The notes under the pieces: model-generated | The model's input: only the letters and a program-made list of their open reading frames with translations | Told to the model about the DNA's origin: nothing | The model's database searches: none | Position numbers and translations under genes: made by a program | Part shown: positions 17,822 through 26,617 of the stretch, one piece after another | Layout: every line of letters begins with the position of its first letter | Position numbering within the stretch: position 1 is the first letter of the stretch | Source: UBA1189 sp964570685 | GTDB lineage: Bacteria > Bacteroidota > Bacteroidia > Bacteroidales > Bacteroidaceae | Assembly: GCA_964570685.1 (NCBI GenBank) | Contig: CAZMZC010000002.1 | Location: forward strand, 62,001-126,000 | Length of the DNA stretch: 64,000 nucleotides | Direction of reading: 5' to 3'

Positions 17822-18664
17822 TTAGGCTTCCTTACTATGTTCGTCGGCATTGCGGCCCACCTTCATATTTACGGTCATGGACTGCAACATACGGTCGTAT
17901 ACCTGATTGAGTTCCTCAATCTGCTCGGCCATACGGCGTGTCTGCTCATTGACGAGGTCGATATTGCCAATCTGTGAGCCGAGGCTCTTGAGGTGCACCT
18001 CGTAGATGGTATTGATGGAGGTGAGGTTGCGGCTCAGACGCTCTACCTCGTCGGCACTGGCCTCAAGCTGCGACGACTGGTCGGAGATATGCTGGAACGA
18101 CTCGGTGAGCTTGCGCAACTTCTCGATATAGTCTTGTGTCACCTGCTGCAACTCGGGCACGTCGACCTTGCCATCTACGACAGGCACTACAGGCTGGGCT
18201 GCGGCAACCGCATTAGAGTCTACAACAGCGGCTCCTGCGGGAGCAGCATTGCCCTGTGCTGCGGCTACAGCGGCATTGGCTGCAGCGATATTGGCCATGG
18301 CATTCAAGGCATCAGCATCCAGCTGAGGTGCCGAACCCGAACCAGCAACGGCAGAACCAGCATTTACGACACCGCCTGCTACCGATGCACCACCAATGAT
18401 GACGGGGCCTCCAGCTGTAGCAGGAGCATCAGACTCTTTCGCACCAGCCTGGCGCTCAAAGCCATTGACGATAAAGGTGAGCACCTCGGTACCCATACCG
18501 ATGAAGAGCATCAGGTCGGCACCGCTGATGTGGGTGAGCTTGAAGAGCGCACCTAAGATAACGATAGCGGCGCCCCAACTGTAGAGGTAGTTCAATATGG
18601 TTTGTCCCTTCTGAGTCTCCAAGAAGTCCTGGAAGCGGGAAATCATGCTTTTGTTCTGTTCCAT
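17822..18664 (-). CDS. gldL: T9SS motor protein GldL/PorL
   Basis: This 280-residue inner-membrane protein has two transmembrane helices at about 22-40 and 49-67. Glu60 in MGTEVLTF lies in the second helix where GldL proteins have the conserved membrane glutamate thought to use proton-motive force. Lys42 and His45 lie in the connecting loop. An Ala/Gly/Val-rich low-complexity stretch (about 80-165) separates the membrane part from a C-terminal coiled coil (about 175-265) in the cytoplasm. It lies directly upstream of gldM. The low-complexity stretch is likely a flexible linker. Confidence 0.97.
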   Translation of the reverse strand: MEQNKSMISRFQDFLETQKGQTILNYLYSWGAAIVILGALFKLTHISGADLMLFIGMGTEVLTFIVNGFERQAGAKESDAPATAGGPVIIGGASVAGGVVNAGSAVAGSGSAPQLDADALNAMANIAAANAAVAAAQGNAAPAGAAVVDSNAVAAAQPVVPVVDGKVDVPELQQVTQDYIEKLRKLTESFQHISDQSSQLEASADEVERLSRNLTSINTIYEVHLKSLGSQIGNIDLVNEQTRRMAEQIEELNQVYDRMLQSMTVNMKVGRNADEHSKEA

Positions 18665-18740
18665 TGTGGTATTTTATTATGGGAGATTAAGGGCGATTAA
18701 AGTGTTGTTGAACTCCTAATCCCTAACTCCAAATTCCTAA

Positions 18741-20165
18741 TTATTTCCTTGCTGTCCCTACATAGGAGCGTACACAGCGGAAGCCGATGTAGGAGCGTGT
18801 CTCATTCTGATATTCGTAGGTACGCGATACGGATTGGATAAACTTCTCAGGGTCTTTCCATGAGCCACCGCGTATTGTTTTCTTCTTCATATAATAGGGA
18901 TCCTCCTTAGCTGCATTGTAGAAGAGTTCGGGGTTCATGTCGCTCATCTGCAATACGCCAGCCTCGGTGTATACGGTCGATGTCCACTCAGCTACGTTGC
19001 CTGCCATGTCGAACAAACCGTGACTGTTGGCTGAGTATGAGCCAACCTTGGTGGTGATAAGGCTGCCATCCTTGGTGTAGTTGCCACGCTCGGGCTTGAA
19101 GTTGGCATAGAAGCATCCCTCGTCGCTCTTGGTGCCGTCCTGCATCCAAGGGAAGAGTGTACCCTCCTTGCCGCGTGCCGCATATTCCCATTCGGCCTCT
19201 GTGGGGAGGCGATAGCGCTGGACATACTTGGCTTGCGGGCCAAGGCCACGGAGGAGATAGTCGGTGCGCCATGCACAGAAGGCATTAGCCTGCTCCCAGC
19301 TCACACCCACCACAGGATAGTCGTTGTAGTTGGGATGATTGAAGTAGAGCTGCATATACATCTCATTGTTGGCATTGGGGAAGTCGTTGACCCAGCAGGT
19401 GGTATCGGGGAAGATATTCACGATATAGGTATTCACGAAGTCATACGGGCCAGAGAGAGGACGATTGATCGTCTCTCGCACAATCTGTCCGTCCTCATTG
19501 ATATAGGCGGTATCTTTAGAGATCATGATAACCTCATCGGGGTTGACTTTCACATCTGTATTGCGCACTCGTTTGGCAGCATCGAGCTGGTTCTTGCGCA
19601 GTGCAGCCTGTGTGTAGTCTACAATCTCGTAGCGATAGTTCATCTGTGCAGGGTCCAATTCCATGGCGCCCGTATAGGGATTGCGCTTATACACGCTCTG
19701 TATGGCAATAAGCTGGTCCTCATTAGCCTTGCGCCAAGGGATAGGTTTCTTCCAGTTGAGGTAAGGAGTGATGGGTTCGCCATATTCGTCCTCCTCAATC
19801 TTGAAGGTCTCATCGCCACCATATGCAGGGTCGGCCAAGCGCTCACGAATGATTGAATCGCGCACCCAATGTACAAACTGCCGGTACTCAGCATTAGTAA
19901 TCTCGGTATCGTCCATCCAGAACGACTCCACAGAAATTTCTTTATACGGAGCATTCGACCCCCAAAGGCTATCGGTCTCCTCTTCTCCCAATTTAAGTGA
20001 GCCACGCGGCACAAGCACCATACCGAAGGGTGCCGGTTCGTTGAATGCTGCCGAGCGCGCTCCCGTCAGTTCACCGCCAACAGCCATAGCCGCATTGTTT
20101 GACCCCATGCAAGAAGTCAACAATACTGCGACAGCAGCCAAGCTCATGATCCATGTTTTCTTCAT
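18741..20165 (-). CDS. gldK: T9SS lipoprotein GldK/PorK
   Basis: GldK is an outer-membrane lipoprotein that forms a periplasmic ring with GldN. The 474-residue protein has a lipobox LTSC with the acylated cysteine at residue 19. The body has the formylglycine-generating-enzyme/sulfatase-modifying fold: FWMDDTEITNAEYRQFV near 82-98, PVVGVSWEQANAFCAW near 280-295, RLPTEAEWEYAARG near 315-330, and GNVAEWTSTVY then GGSWKD toward the end. It begins 5 bp after the porP stop. The 76-bp gap down to gldL carries a degenerate repeat (CCTAATCCCTAACTCC) of a kind often seen between Bacteroidales genes. Confidence 0.97.
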   Translation of the reverse strand: MKKTWIMSLAAVAVLLTSCMGSNNAAMAVGGELTGARSAAFNEPAPFGMVLVPRGSLKLGEEETDSLWGSNAPYKEISVESFWMDDTEITNAEYRQFVHWVRDSIIRERLADPAYGGDETFKIEEDEYGEPITPYLNWKKPIPWRKANEDQLIAIQSVYKRNPYTGAMELDPAQMNYRYEIVDYTQAALRKNQLDAAKRVRNTDVKVNPDEVIMISKDTAYINEDGQIVRETINRPLSGPYDFVNTYIVNIFPDTTCWVNDFPNANNEMYMQLYFNHPNYNDYPVVGVSWEQANAFCAWRTDYLLRGLGPQAKYVQRYRLPTEAEWEYAARGKEGTLFPWMQDGTKSDEGCFYANFKPERGNYTKDGSLITTKVGSYSANSHGLFDMAGNVAEWTSTVYTEAGVLQMSDMNPELFYNAAKEDPYYMKKKTIRGGSWKDPEKFIQSVSRTYEYQNETRSYIGFRCVRSYVGTARK

Positions 20166-20170
20166 ACGAG

Positions 20171-21109
20171 TTACAATATACGTATACTTTTATGTTTGTT
20201 TCTTCCTTTCTTAAATAGATCCAAATCCATCACATACCCTACATACAGGTCGTGGCTTCCGTGGATAAGTCCCACACCCGAGGTAAACAGTTCGTAAGCA
20301 TAGCCAAACGATACGCTGTTGATCTCACCTCCGAGAAGTATCGCTACCGAGGTCAGAGGACTATAGGTGAGTCCGACATAATAGCGTTTCTCATCGTAAG
20401 TGTAGGTGCCTCGTACAGTGAGGTCGGCTCGCCAAGCCTGCAGGTCGGTCATCACTTGCATCGAGGGCTGTATGGATAATAACGGATTCTTCAACTGAAT
20501 ATTGCATCCACCACTGAAATAAAACGTAGGATCGATTTTTATCTCATGCGTTTCGCCAAGCTCGATGGTAGGTGCAGTGACGTGCATCACCGACAAACCG
20601 GCATGGAATAGGCGGTGCGTATAGTGCAGCCCGGCAGTAATGTCGAGGCCCATGCCATCAACCTCCGATGAGGGGAAGGCATCGTCGCCCGACTCTTCGG
20701 CTTCGACCTTCGAGCCATCGAATTTCTGCTCCAGCGACCCCGCACTGACACCTATTGCCATACGCCCTCCCCATAGTTTGAATCGGTAAGCATAGCCGGC
20801 GAATAGGCGTTGGTTGGTGAAGAGACCTATGGACTCATTGTAGAGGTTGGCGCTCACAGCCTGATTCTTCTTCTCTGTAGGGAGCACCATATCGGCCCCT
20901 ATAAGCATCGTGGCAGGGGCGTTGGTATAGCCAGCCATCTGCATGGCGTAGGTGCCATACATGTTAAGTCGTCCGCTCAGCCCTGCCACGGCAGGATTGT
21001 AGTAACCCTGTAGTGCCCAGTAGTGAGTGAAGTGTGTGTCAAACTGTGCTCGAGCCGCTACGGCAGCAAGCAGCAGTGATAGGGTCAATATGACTTTTCT
21101 GAGGTCCAT
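20171..21109 (-). CDS. porP: T9SS PorP/SprF-family outer-membrane protein
   Basis: This 312-residue protein has a signal peptide (about 1-22, ending ARAQ) and a body of amphipathic beta-strands typical of a PorP/SprF outer-membrane barrel. The opening FDTHFTHYWALQGYYNPAVAG is the family hallmark (a YxxxxxxxNPAxAG-like start). PorP-type proteins bind the periplasmic T9SS ring or anchor particular cargo. It is the first gene of the porP-gldKLMN operon, the usual order. The gap above it, toward the protease gene, holds a small inverted pair AACGGCC/GGCCGTT. Confidence 0.94.
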   Translation of the reverse strand: MDLRKVILTLSLLLAAVAARAQFDTHFTHYWALQGYYNPAVAGLSGRLNMYGTYAMQMAGYTNAPATMLIGADMVLPTEKKNQAVSANLYNESIGLFTNQRLFAGYAYRFKLWGGRMAIGVSAGSLEQKFDGSKVEAEESGDDAFPSSEVDGMGLDITAGLHYTHRLFHAGLSVMHVTAPTIELGETHEIKIDPTFYFSGGCNIQLKNPLLSIQPSMQVMTDLQAWRADLTVRGTYTYDEKRYYVGLTYSPLTSVAILLGGEINSVSFGYAYELFTSGVGLIHGSHDLYVGYVMDLDLFKKGRNKHKSIRIL

Positions 21110-21187
21110 TACCTATATTAACGGCCCAACTCGTGATTTAGTATGCCATTCCTTTATGTACTCCCTTTATTGGCCGTTTATGCTGCG

Positions 21188-22774
21188 TTATCTCTTTTGG
21201 CTCAACCCGAAGTCTTTCGACTGTATGATTTCCAATCCTTTCATCACTGTTTCGTCGGTGTGGTTGAATATCTCGAAGAACTGTGTCATGTCCCAAAGGT
21301 CGCGTGCGATGAGTGCCTTGAGCTGCACCTTGATGTACGGGAGCGATGCCTGATACAGCTCCTCATCGTGCTTCACACCTGCCTTGTCGGCCTCAGAACG
21401 TAGGATACTGAGTATGGTGTCGTCTACCTCGAAGTGCTTGTTATAGGCTTTGAAGTCGGGATAACGCTCCTTGTACTCGTTGCGATAGCGGTCTATGACA
21501 GCAAGGTTGGTGTTCACGATAGCCCCTTTGGCTGTCAGTTCGCGGTGGTACTTGGTATATGTCAGCGTATCGAGCGGTACGAAGTAGTCGGGCATGATAC
21601 CACCTCCACCATATACGGTGCGTGCCAGTTGTTTGGTTTGATATTTGAGTGAGTCTGGGAAGTGTATACTGTCGGCGTGCATCAGCTCACCCTTGTTGAA
21701 GCGGTCCACAAGGTCTTTGCGGTAATCGATATCCTCGCCGTAAGGTTTCTGAATGCAGCGCCCCGAGGGAGTATAGTAGCGGGCCACTGTGAGACGAATG
21801 AGCGAGCCGTCAGGCATAGGTATCGGACGTTGCACAAGTCCCTTGCCGAATGAGCGGCGACCCACTACGACTCCTCTATCCCAATCTTGCACAGCACCAG
21901 TGACAATCTCCGCAGCCGAAGCTGAATATTCGTCGATAAGCACCACGAGGCGTCCTTCGCGGAACTGTCCTTTACCTTCGGCATTGAACTCCGAGCGGGG
22001 CGAGTTGTTGCCCTCGGTGTATACAATCTGCTGCCCCGGTTGCAGGAAGTCGCTTGCCATATCCACGGCAGCCTTCAGGTAACCTCCGCCGTTTCCCTGC
22101 AGGTCGAGGATGAGGTGCTGCATCTTCTGTTCTTTTAATGTAGCCAGCGCGTCGCTGAACTCCTTGTGCGTAGTAGCGCCGAAGCTGCTTATCTTGATAT
22201 AGCCCACCTTGGGAGCTATCATATAGGCAGCGTCGAGCGTGTGTACGGGAATCTTGTCGCGAGTCACGCGGAAAGTCAGTTTCTCATCATGTCCTCGGCG
22301 CACGATGCCCAGCTCCACCACCGATCCCTTGAGACCACGCAGGCGCTTCACAATCTCGTCGCGTGCCATCTTCACTCCGGCGATAGCCGTGTCGTTCACT
22401 GTCACGATGCGGTCGCCCGGCAGTATGCCCACCTTCTCCGAAGGCCCCTTGCTCACAGTCTGGATAACGAAGAGCGTGTCATCAGCCATGTTAAACTGTA
22501 CGCCTATTCCCTCAAAGTTGCCCTGCAAAGGCTCGTTCATCTTCTCCACCTCCTTGGCAGTGAGATAGGTTGAGTGGGGATCCAACTCCTTGAGCATAGC
22601 TTTGACACTTGCCTCCACAAGTTTCTGCTCATCCACTTCGTCAACATAGAGATTGGCAATCGCATTATGTGCAAGCACCAACTTGCGCACCTGCTCCATA
22701 TCAGCAGCATTGTTTTGAGAAAAACCGACAACAGCACAAGCTATAAAAGAGATAAGTAAGATTCTTCGCTTCAT
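21188..22774 (-). CDS. S41-family C-terminal processing protease
   Basis: The ATG at 22774 gives 528 residues; an upstream in-frame ATG at 22792 is possible but the signal peptide reads cleanly from MKRRILLISFIACAVVGFSQ. A PDZ domain lies at about 85-165 (EGIGVQF, VGILPGDRIVTVND). The S41 catalytic domain follows: the serine is Ser286 in EYSASAAEI and the lysine Lys311 in SFGKGLVQ, both present. Such periplasmic proteases trim C-terminal ends of envelope proteins. It lies directly upstream of the T9SS operon on the same strand, which may be coincidence. No missing catalytic residue was seen. Confidence 0.92.
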   Translation of the reverse strand: MKRRILLISFIACAVVGFSQNNAADMEQVRKLVLAHNAIANLYVDEVDEQKLVEASVKAMLKELDPHSTYLTAKEVEKMNEPLQGNFEGIGVQFNMADDTLFVIQTVSKGPSEKVGILPGDRIVTVNDTAIAGVKMARDEIVKRLRGLKGSVVELGIVRRGHDEKLTFRVTRDKIPVHTLDAAYMIAPKVGYIKISSFGATTHKEFSDALATLKEQKMQHLILDLQGNGGGYLKAAVDMASDFLQPGQQIVYTEGNNSPRSEFNAEGKGQFREGRLVVLIDEYSASAAEIVTGAVQDWDRGVVVGRRSFGKGLVQRPIPMPDGSLIRLTVARYYTPSGRCIQKPYGEDIDYRKDLVDRFNKGELMHADSIHFPDSLKYQTKQLARTVYGGGGIMPDYFVPLDTLTYTKYHRELTAKGAIVNTNLAVIDRYRNEYKERYPDFKAYNKHFEVDDTILSILRSEADKAGVKHDEELYQASLPYIKVQLKALIARDLWDMTQFFEIFNHTDETVMKGLEIIQSKDFGLSQKR

Positions 22775-22920
22775 TTCTATATACAATATCATTTATTACC
22801 GCAAAGATAGTGATAAACGAGCGAGAAATATCAAAAAATAGGCATATTTTTCGAATTATACTGCCTCAAAAGTTGTGTTCATACTGAGGAGAAACTCAGA
22901 ATGATTTGCTGATAAACTTA

Positions 22921-23004
22921 AATATCCACGGATATTTCATCACGTATCCGTGGATATTTCATTACGTAACCGCGGATATTTCATTAAATTTCCATGGATA
23001 TTTT
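22921..23004. repeat. Intergenic 22-nt-period word array C (GGATATTT words)
   Basis: GGATATTT occurs at 22930, 22952, 22974 and 22996, exactly 22 nt apart. Each copy is the right half of a palindrome centred on CC(N2)GG: AAATATCCACGGATATTT, then TATCCGTGGATATTT, ACCGCGGATATTT and TCCATGGATATTT. The centre dinucleotides change while the outer word stays, which keeps the palindrome in each unit. The array lies in the 640-bp gap between the protease gene and the transglutaminase-like gene. No gene is seen in that gap. Confidence 0.85.
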
Positions 23005-23154
23005 AGTTTTTTTGTGCGGGGACCTGTCTTTTCAGACATATATTTCGTGACTTTACGGAGTAATCGGTGGAGTTTGTTCGTAGAGAAAGTAGACGGCACT
23101 TTGCTACGTTGTGCCAAAGCCAACCGATTTATAAACTTTCGCCATATAGAAATG

Positions 23155-23243
23155 GAGCGGAGTGCGATTTCAACCGCAACTCCGCTACCCAGTTTTCGTC
23201 ATCGTCATCGTTTTCGTTGCAGCGGAGCGGATGCTCCGCTGCT
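23155..23243. repeat. Two strong hairpins in the 22.8-23.4 kb gap
   Basis: The first pairs AGCGGAGTGCG near 23157 with CGCAACTCCGCT near 23175. The second is perfect: GCAGCGGAGC (23219-23228), loop GGAT, GCTCCGCTGC (23233-23242). Both share the AGCGGAGY word. They lie downstream of the transglutaminase-like gene on the minus strand and could stop its transcription, although the T-run expected for a minus-strand terminator is not clear. Confidence 0.5.
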
Positions 23244-23344
23244 CCTTGCCAGGCCAAAAATAAAACTTTTTTACTCAGTAAAAATGGCGTGAATTCTCAA
23301 AAAAACGTCCATTCCATCGTAAGAATCGTGCACGCGGCAAATCA

Positions 23345-23396
23345 CATGCATGCACGGGATTTGGCACATGCATGTACCGTCCGTGTTTCATGCATG
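23345..23396. repeat. Intergenic 22-nt-period word array D (CATGCATG words)
   Basis: The palindrome CATGCATG occurs at 23345, 23367 and 23389, again exactly 22 nt apart, with different 14-nt spacers. The same CATGCATG word appears with the same spacing in array B at 7625 and 7647. It lies 20 bp from the stop of the transglutaminase-like gene. Confidence 0.8.
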
Positions 23397-23416
23397 CAAT
23401 CTTCGGTGCCCGTTCA

Positions 23417-25348
23417 CTACCACCACACCTGCTCACCGTTCTCGTAGGTAAAGATACGCTCCTCCTTGCCCTTGGTATGGTTGCGCAGGAGCAGCAGCGC
23501 ATTGGTAGGCACGTTGTCTACATAGAGCACACCCTCCCGATTGCCCTCCATACGGGCGATGGAAGTGAAGCGGCGGCCATCCCAGTAGTAGAGCTCGTAC
23601 TGCTCGCCCTCGCGGATGAAGTTGTCATCGTTGCGGGGCAGGAAGCGCACCTCGCTGATATGTTGCGGCTCCTCAAACTCTACTGCTGCCCATGAATCGT
23701 CGGGGAACTGGCGGTTGTAACAGGTGAGCACATCGCCATCGAATACCTTTTCGAGATTACATCCCGGTGTGGCCCACCGTTCACCAAACATCCGTTTAAT
23801 AGTGGGACGCTGCCCCAACGAATCGTACATCTCCACCTCAGCCATATTACCATACGAGCCTTTGGGCGAGAGATAACGGAAGTAGCGGTACGTGGTATCG
23901 CATGTAGTGAGCAATGTATGAAAGCGCGATTCCTTCACCCTGCCGATAGTGGCTATCGTCACCGAATCGCTGAAGTCCTCCCGATTGGCCACTTGGAAAC
24001 GGCCTCCTTCGGTACGGCGACACAGTTCCTTCAGCCAATGGGTGAAGCGATACTTGCGCGTGAGGCGCACCGTCTGGCGATGGGCAGTATCGGCAATGAG
24101 GGGCTGCACTGCGCCGTCCTCTGTCACGAGGAACGGATGCCCGGCAGGCACCGATTCGCCATGGCGGGTATACGCCACCGGCAGATATACCACCTTGCGC
24201 CCTAACCTGTCAAAAGTCACTTGCTGCCCGCGCCGCTTGCCCCAATGCACTATCTGCCAGTCGCGGTTGTCAAACACGGCGGCATACAGATATTTGCAAT
24301 CCTTGACTACAGGTGTATTGAAGAGGCGCACCGTAGCATCGGTCGTGGGAGTGTAGGTATCGGTCACATCCATCAGGGTGGGCGACTCGAACAGTGGCGG
24401 CACAGGCTCGCCACTATTTGTCAATGGCAACAGTGCCTTCTGCTTGGCATACATGTGGCGGAACACTTTGGGAAGTGTATGGTCTTCACGTCCGAAGAAA
24501 TGGTCGCTCAAGTGTTCGTTAGGCCCGAAGGGATAGCATAGTTCCTCATTGGGCAACAGCACCACCCACTCGTGGCTCATGGAGCGGCTACCCCATTGCG
24601 GCACGAAATCCTTGGCTACAGGAACACCGATGGAGCGGAAGCGGGCAATGTTGAGGTCGGTAAACGTGCGGCAAGTACCTACACGCACACTATCGAGTTG
24701 CGTGGCAGGGAAGTCAGGGACGAATCCCTTGGGATAGTATACCGCCGCGTGGATATCTTTGTTCACCTTTGAGTATACGCCATAGATATAGAAGTGGTTC
24801 TCCTGGCTCTCATTGACCTTTTTTACTTTATGATACTGCTGGGCGATGTATTTCTCACGCCAGTTACTCAACGGCTCGTGCCCGACGCGATAAGGGAGTA
24901 CGTAGTTGCAAAAATGGTCAAAGCCATACTCCATATTCCACTTTGTCTTCCACATACGGAAAGCGCTGTCGATATTGGCTATCAAGTAGTCGGCAGTGAC
25001 GGTGGCCGTGTCGGGGATACGCACTTGCGCTTCTTCCATCAGATGTCCATAGCGCATCAATGCTGTATCATATGCGCGATTGTAGAACTTATCGTCACGA
25101 TATGGCAAGCGAAATATGCTGTCCATATACAATCGGAAGCTATCGATACCCTCGCCCTGCAGGGTATAGTGCGCATCCATATTGTCGATGAGGAACTGGG
25201 CGGCACGTTGTTTATAGGTGTCAGATACGCTATCGCGATAATAGACAACAACTTTACATTCCATCTCTGCTATTGGCCGTTTACATGAACATATAACAAG
25301 CGAATAAACAATAATTAGGACATATTTCTGTGTTATACTATTCTTCAT
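23417..25348 (-). CDS. Transglutaminase-like lipoprotein with C-terminal discoidin-like domain
   Basis: The ATG at 25348 is preferred; it follows the stop of the DUF1573 gene by one base. The 643-residue protein is a lipoprotein with ICSC before residue 22. A transglutaminase-like papain-fold core is centred on VGTCRTFTDLNIARFRSIG, with Cys as candidate nucleophile, and on SHEWVVLL with the candidate His; the third residue is not clear. A C-terminal beta-sandwich (about 500-640) contains WAAVEFEEPQHISEVRF, the F5/8 type C pattern. Many Bacteroidota encode such lipoproteins, of no known role that I am aware of. It ends an operon with DUF1573, a small membrane protein and others. Gene base composition is close to the genome average, unlike its upstream neighbours. 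Confidence 0.7.
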   Translation of the reverse strand: MKNSITQKYVLIIVYSLVICSCKRPIAEMECKVVVYYRDSVSDTYKQRAAQFLIDNMDAHYTLQGEGIDSFRLYMDSIFRLPYRDDKFYNRAYDTALMRYGHLMEEAQVRIPDTATVTADYLIANIDSAFRMWKTKWNMEYGFDHFCNYVLPYRVGHEPLSNWREKYIAQQYHKVKKVNESQENHFYIYGVYSKVNKDIHAAVYYPKGFVPDFPATQLDSVRVGTCRTFTDLNIARFRSIGVPVAKDFVPQWGSRSMSHEWVVLLPNEELCYPFGPNEHLSDHFFGREDHTLPKVFRHMYAKQKALLPLTNSGEPVPPLFESPTLMDVTDTYTPTTDATVRLFNTPVVKDCKYLYAAVFDNRDWQIVHWGKRRGQQVTFDRLGRKVVYLPVAYTRHGESVPAGHPFLVTEDGAVQPLIADTAHRQTVRLTRKYRFTHWLKELCRRTEGGRFQVANREDFSDSVTIATIGRVKESRFHTLLTTCDTTYRYFRYLSPKGSYGNMAEVEMYDSLGQRPTIKRMFGERWATPGCNLEKVFDGDVLTCYNRQFPDDSWAAVEFEEPQHISEVRFLPRNDDNFIREGEQYELYYWDGRRFTSIARMEGNREGVLYVDNVPTNALLLLRNHTKGKEERIFTYENGEQVWW

Positions 25349-25349
25349 C

Positions 25350-26273
25350 TCATTCAACAATAGCTTTGATATTTAAAGTTATGCGTCGTTCAGTGTTTCC
25401 ATTGATTACTATTTGCTTCCTTGCAAATCCTTTTTTATTTGCTTCAAACTTTACAACAATGGAGTCAGAGCAGTTTGGATTTAACGGCATAGCATTCCAT
25501 TCCGGGACGGTACATCCGCACGAAGTCGTTACATTATAAATGATATACTTATAATCACTCTTGTTTGTGTAATAGAAAACGCAATCTTGCGATTCCCCCA
25601 CATTCATCTTTCCAAAATCATGCTCATATTCAATGAATGGGATATATTGGTTTTCTATAACTATTAACCTGTTTTTACTTGTTATCAGTTCTATATATTC
25701 TTCTGCATACTTCTTACGACTAAAATTTACAGTGTCATTTAACAACTCAGCATATAGTTCCACTGCCTTCTCTTTGTCTAACTCCCTATAGATTTGCGAT
25801 AATAAGTATTTAGGGAAAAATGCCATAGTAGTATCTGCCAGATGTTTGATGGGGGTGAAATCGAACTTAGAAAGAGTTTCACCTCTTTCTAAGTTCTGGA
25901 AACAGCGATATAACGTATTGATTTGCATAATACTCTTTATTGGGCACTTTTCCCTGAGGTCTTTAGAAGATATACTACTCATCGTGTCTACAATATCATT
26001 AAGTTCCTTTCTTGTAAATAAGGCAACTATACTATCATTGTCAACAACCACATAATAAGTCTTATGTTCTTCAAGAAACTTCTCAAGAAAAGTGTTCATC
26101 AAAGAATCAAATTGTTCCCCTACTACAAAATTTGTGCTATCATAATCACAGCCCTTGAGGGAATAAGAACGTATGAAAATTTCACCTTTCTCTACATTGG
26201 TCTCTTTATTATAACCACAATCATAACACGAGACTAATAGAAACGTGCCAAAGGATATAAATACCTTACGCAT
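25350..26273 (-). CDS. DUF1573-domain lipoprotein
   Basis: The ATG at 26273 overlaps the TGA of the upstream small gene (TGATG), which indicates translational coupling and decides the start. The 307-residue protein has lipobox LVSC with Cys16. A helical, poorly conserved middle part (about 25-205) precedes a DUF1573 domain at about 210-305, an Ig-like (ASPM-SPD-2-Hydin-type) beta-sandwich with FGKMNVGES and the usual SCGCTVPEW turn. DUF1573 proteins are common envelope lipoproteins in Bacteroidota; their function is unknown. The gene is clearly more AT-rich than the T9SS genes. Confidence 0.75.
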   Translation of the reverse strand: MRKVFISFGTFLLVSCYDCGYNKETNVEKGEIFIRSYSLKGCDYDSTNFVVGEQFDSLMNTFLEKFLEEHKTYYVVVDNDSIVALFTRKELNDIVDTMSSISSKDLREKCPIKSIMQINTLYRCFQNLERGETLSKFDFTPIKHLADTTMAFFPKYLLSQIYRELDKEKAVELYAELLNDTVNFSRKKYAEEYIELITSKNRLIVIENQYIPFIEYEHDFGKMNVGESQDCVFYYTNKSDYKYIIYNVTTSCGCTVPEWNAMPLNPNCSDSIVVKFEANKKGFARKQIVINGNTERRITLNIKAIVE

Positions 26274-26467
26274 CAACAAAGCATATCTAAACATTTCCAT
26301 ACAAATATAATTGCCAATAGTATTTGCAAAACTATGTATACAGTCATTCTGGCATATCTCTTGTCATTATATAATTTTCTTACTGTACGTGGAGATAATG
26401 TTAATAAAGTATAGAGTACAAAAAATGTTACTATGATTTGTAATACAATATACACATATTCTTTCAT
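26273..26467 (-). CDS. Small two-helix membrane protein
   Basis: This 64-residue protein has two hydrophobic helices, about 4-24 and 43-61, joined by a basic loop (SPRTVRKLYNDKRYARM). Its stop overlaps the start of the DUF1573 gene by one base, which argues that it is translated. No family is recognised. The two helices have similar opening words (VYIVLQII and VYIVLQIL), so they may descend from an internal duplication. The 150 bp above it, down from the next gene, contain no feature I can name. Confidence 0.55.
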   Translation of the reverse strand: MKEYVYIVLQIIVTFFVLYTLLTLSPRTVRKLYNDKRYARMTVYIVLQILLAIIFVWKCLDMLC

Positions 26468-26617
26468 ATAGTTATGATATTTAATGTTTTACAGACTAAA
26501 ATCCATATTATTGCTGTAGTTTTGACCCTATTAAGCTTCTTTTGTTATATCATCTAAGGAACGCAACCAATCATATACTAAATAAACCTGTGACTTCTAC
26601 CTGCGAAGGTTGGATAT

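Noticed and set aside
22921..23004. CRISPR array
   Set aside because: The 22-nt units have no unique spacers of normal length, the words change between units, and no cas gene is in the window.
22906..23292. Plus-strand open frame over word array C
   Set aside because: It translates the repeat units themselves and then hairpin sequence; codon pattern and composition do not look like coding DNA.
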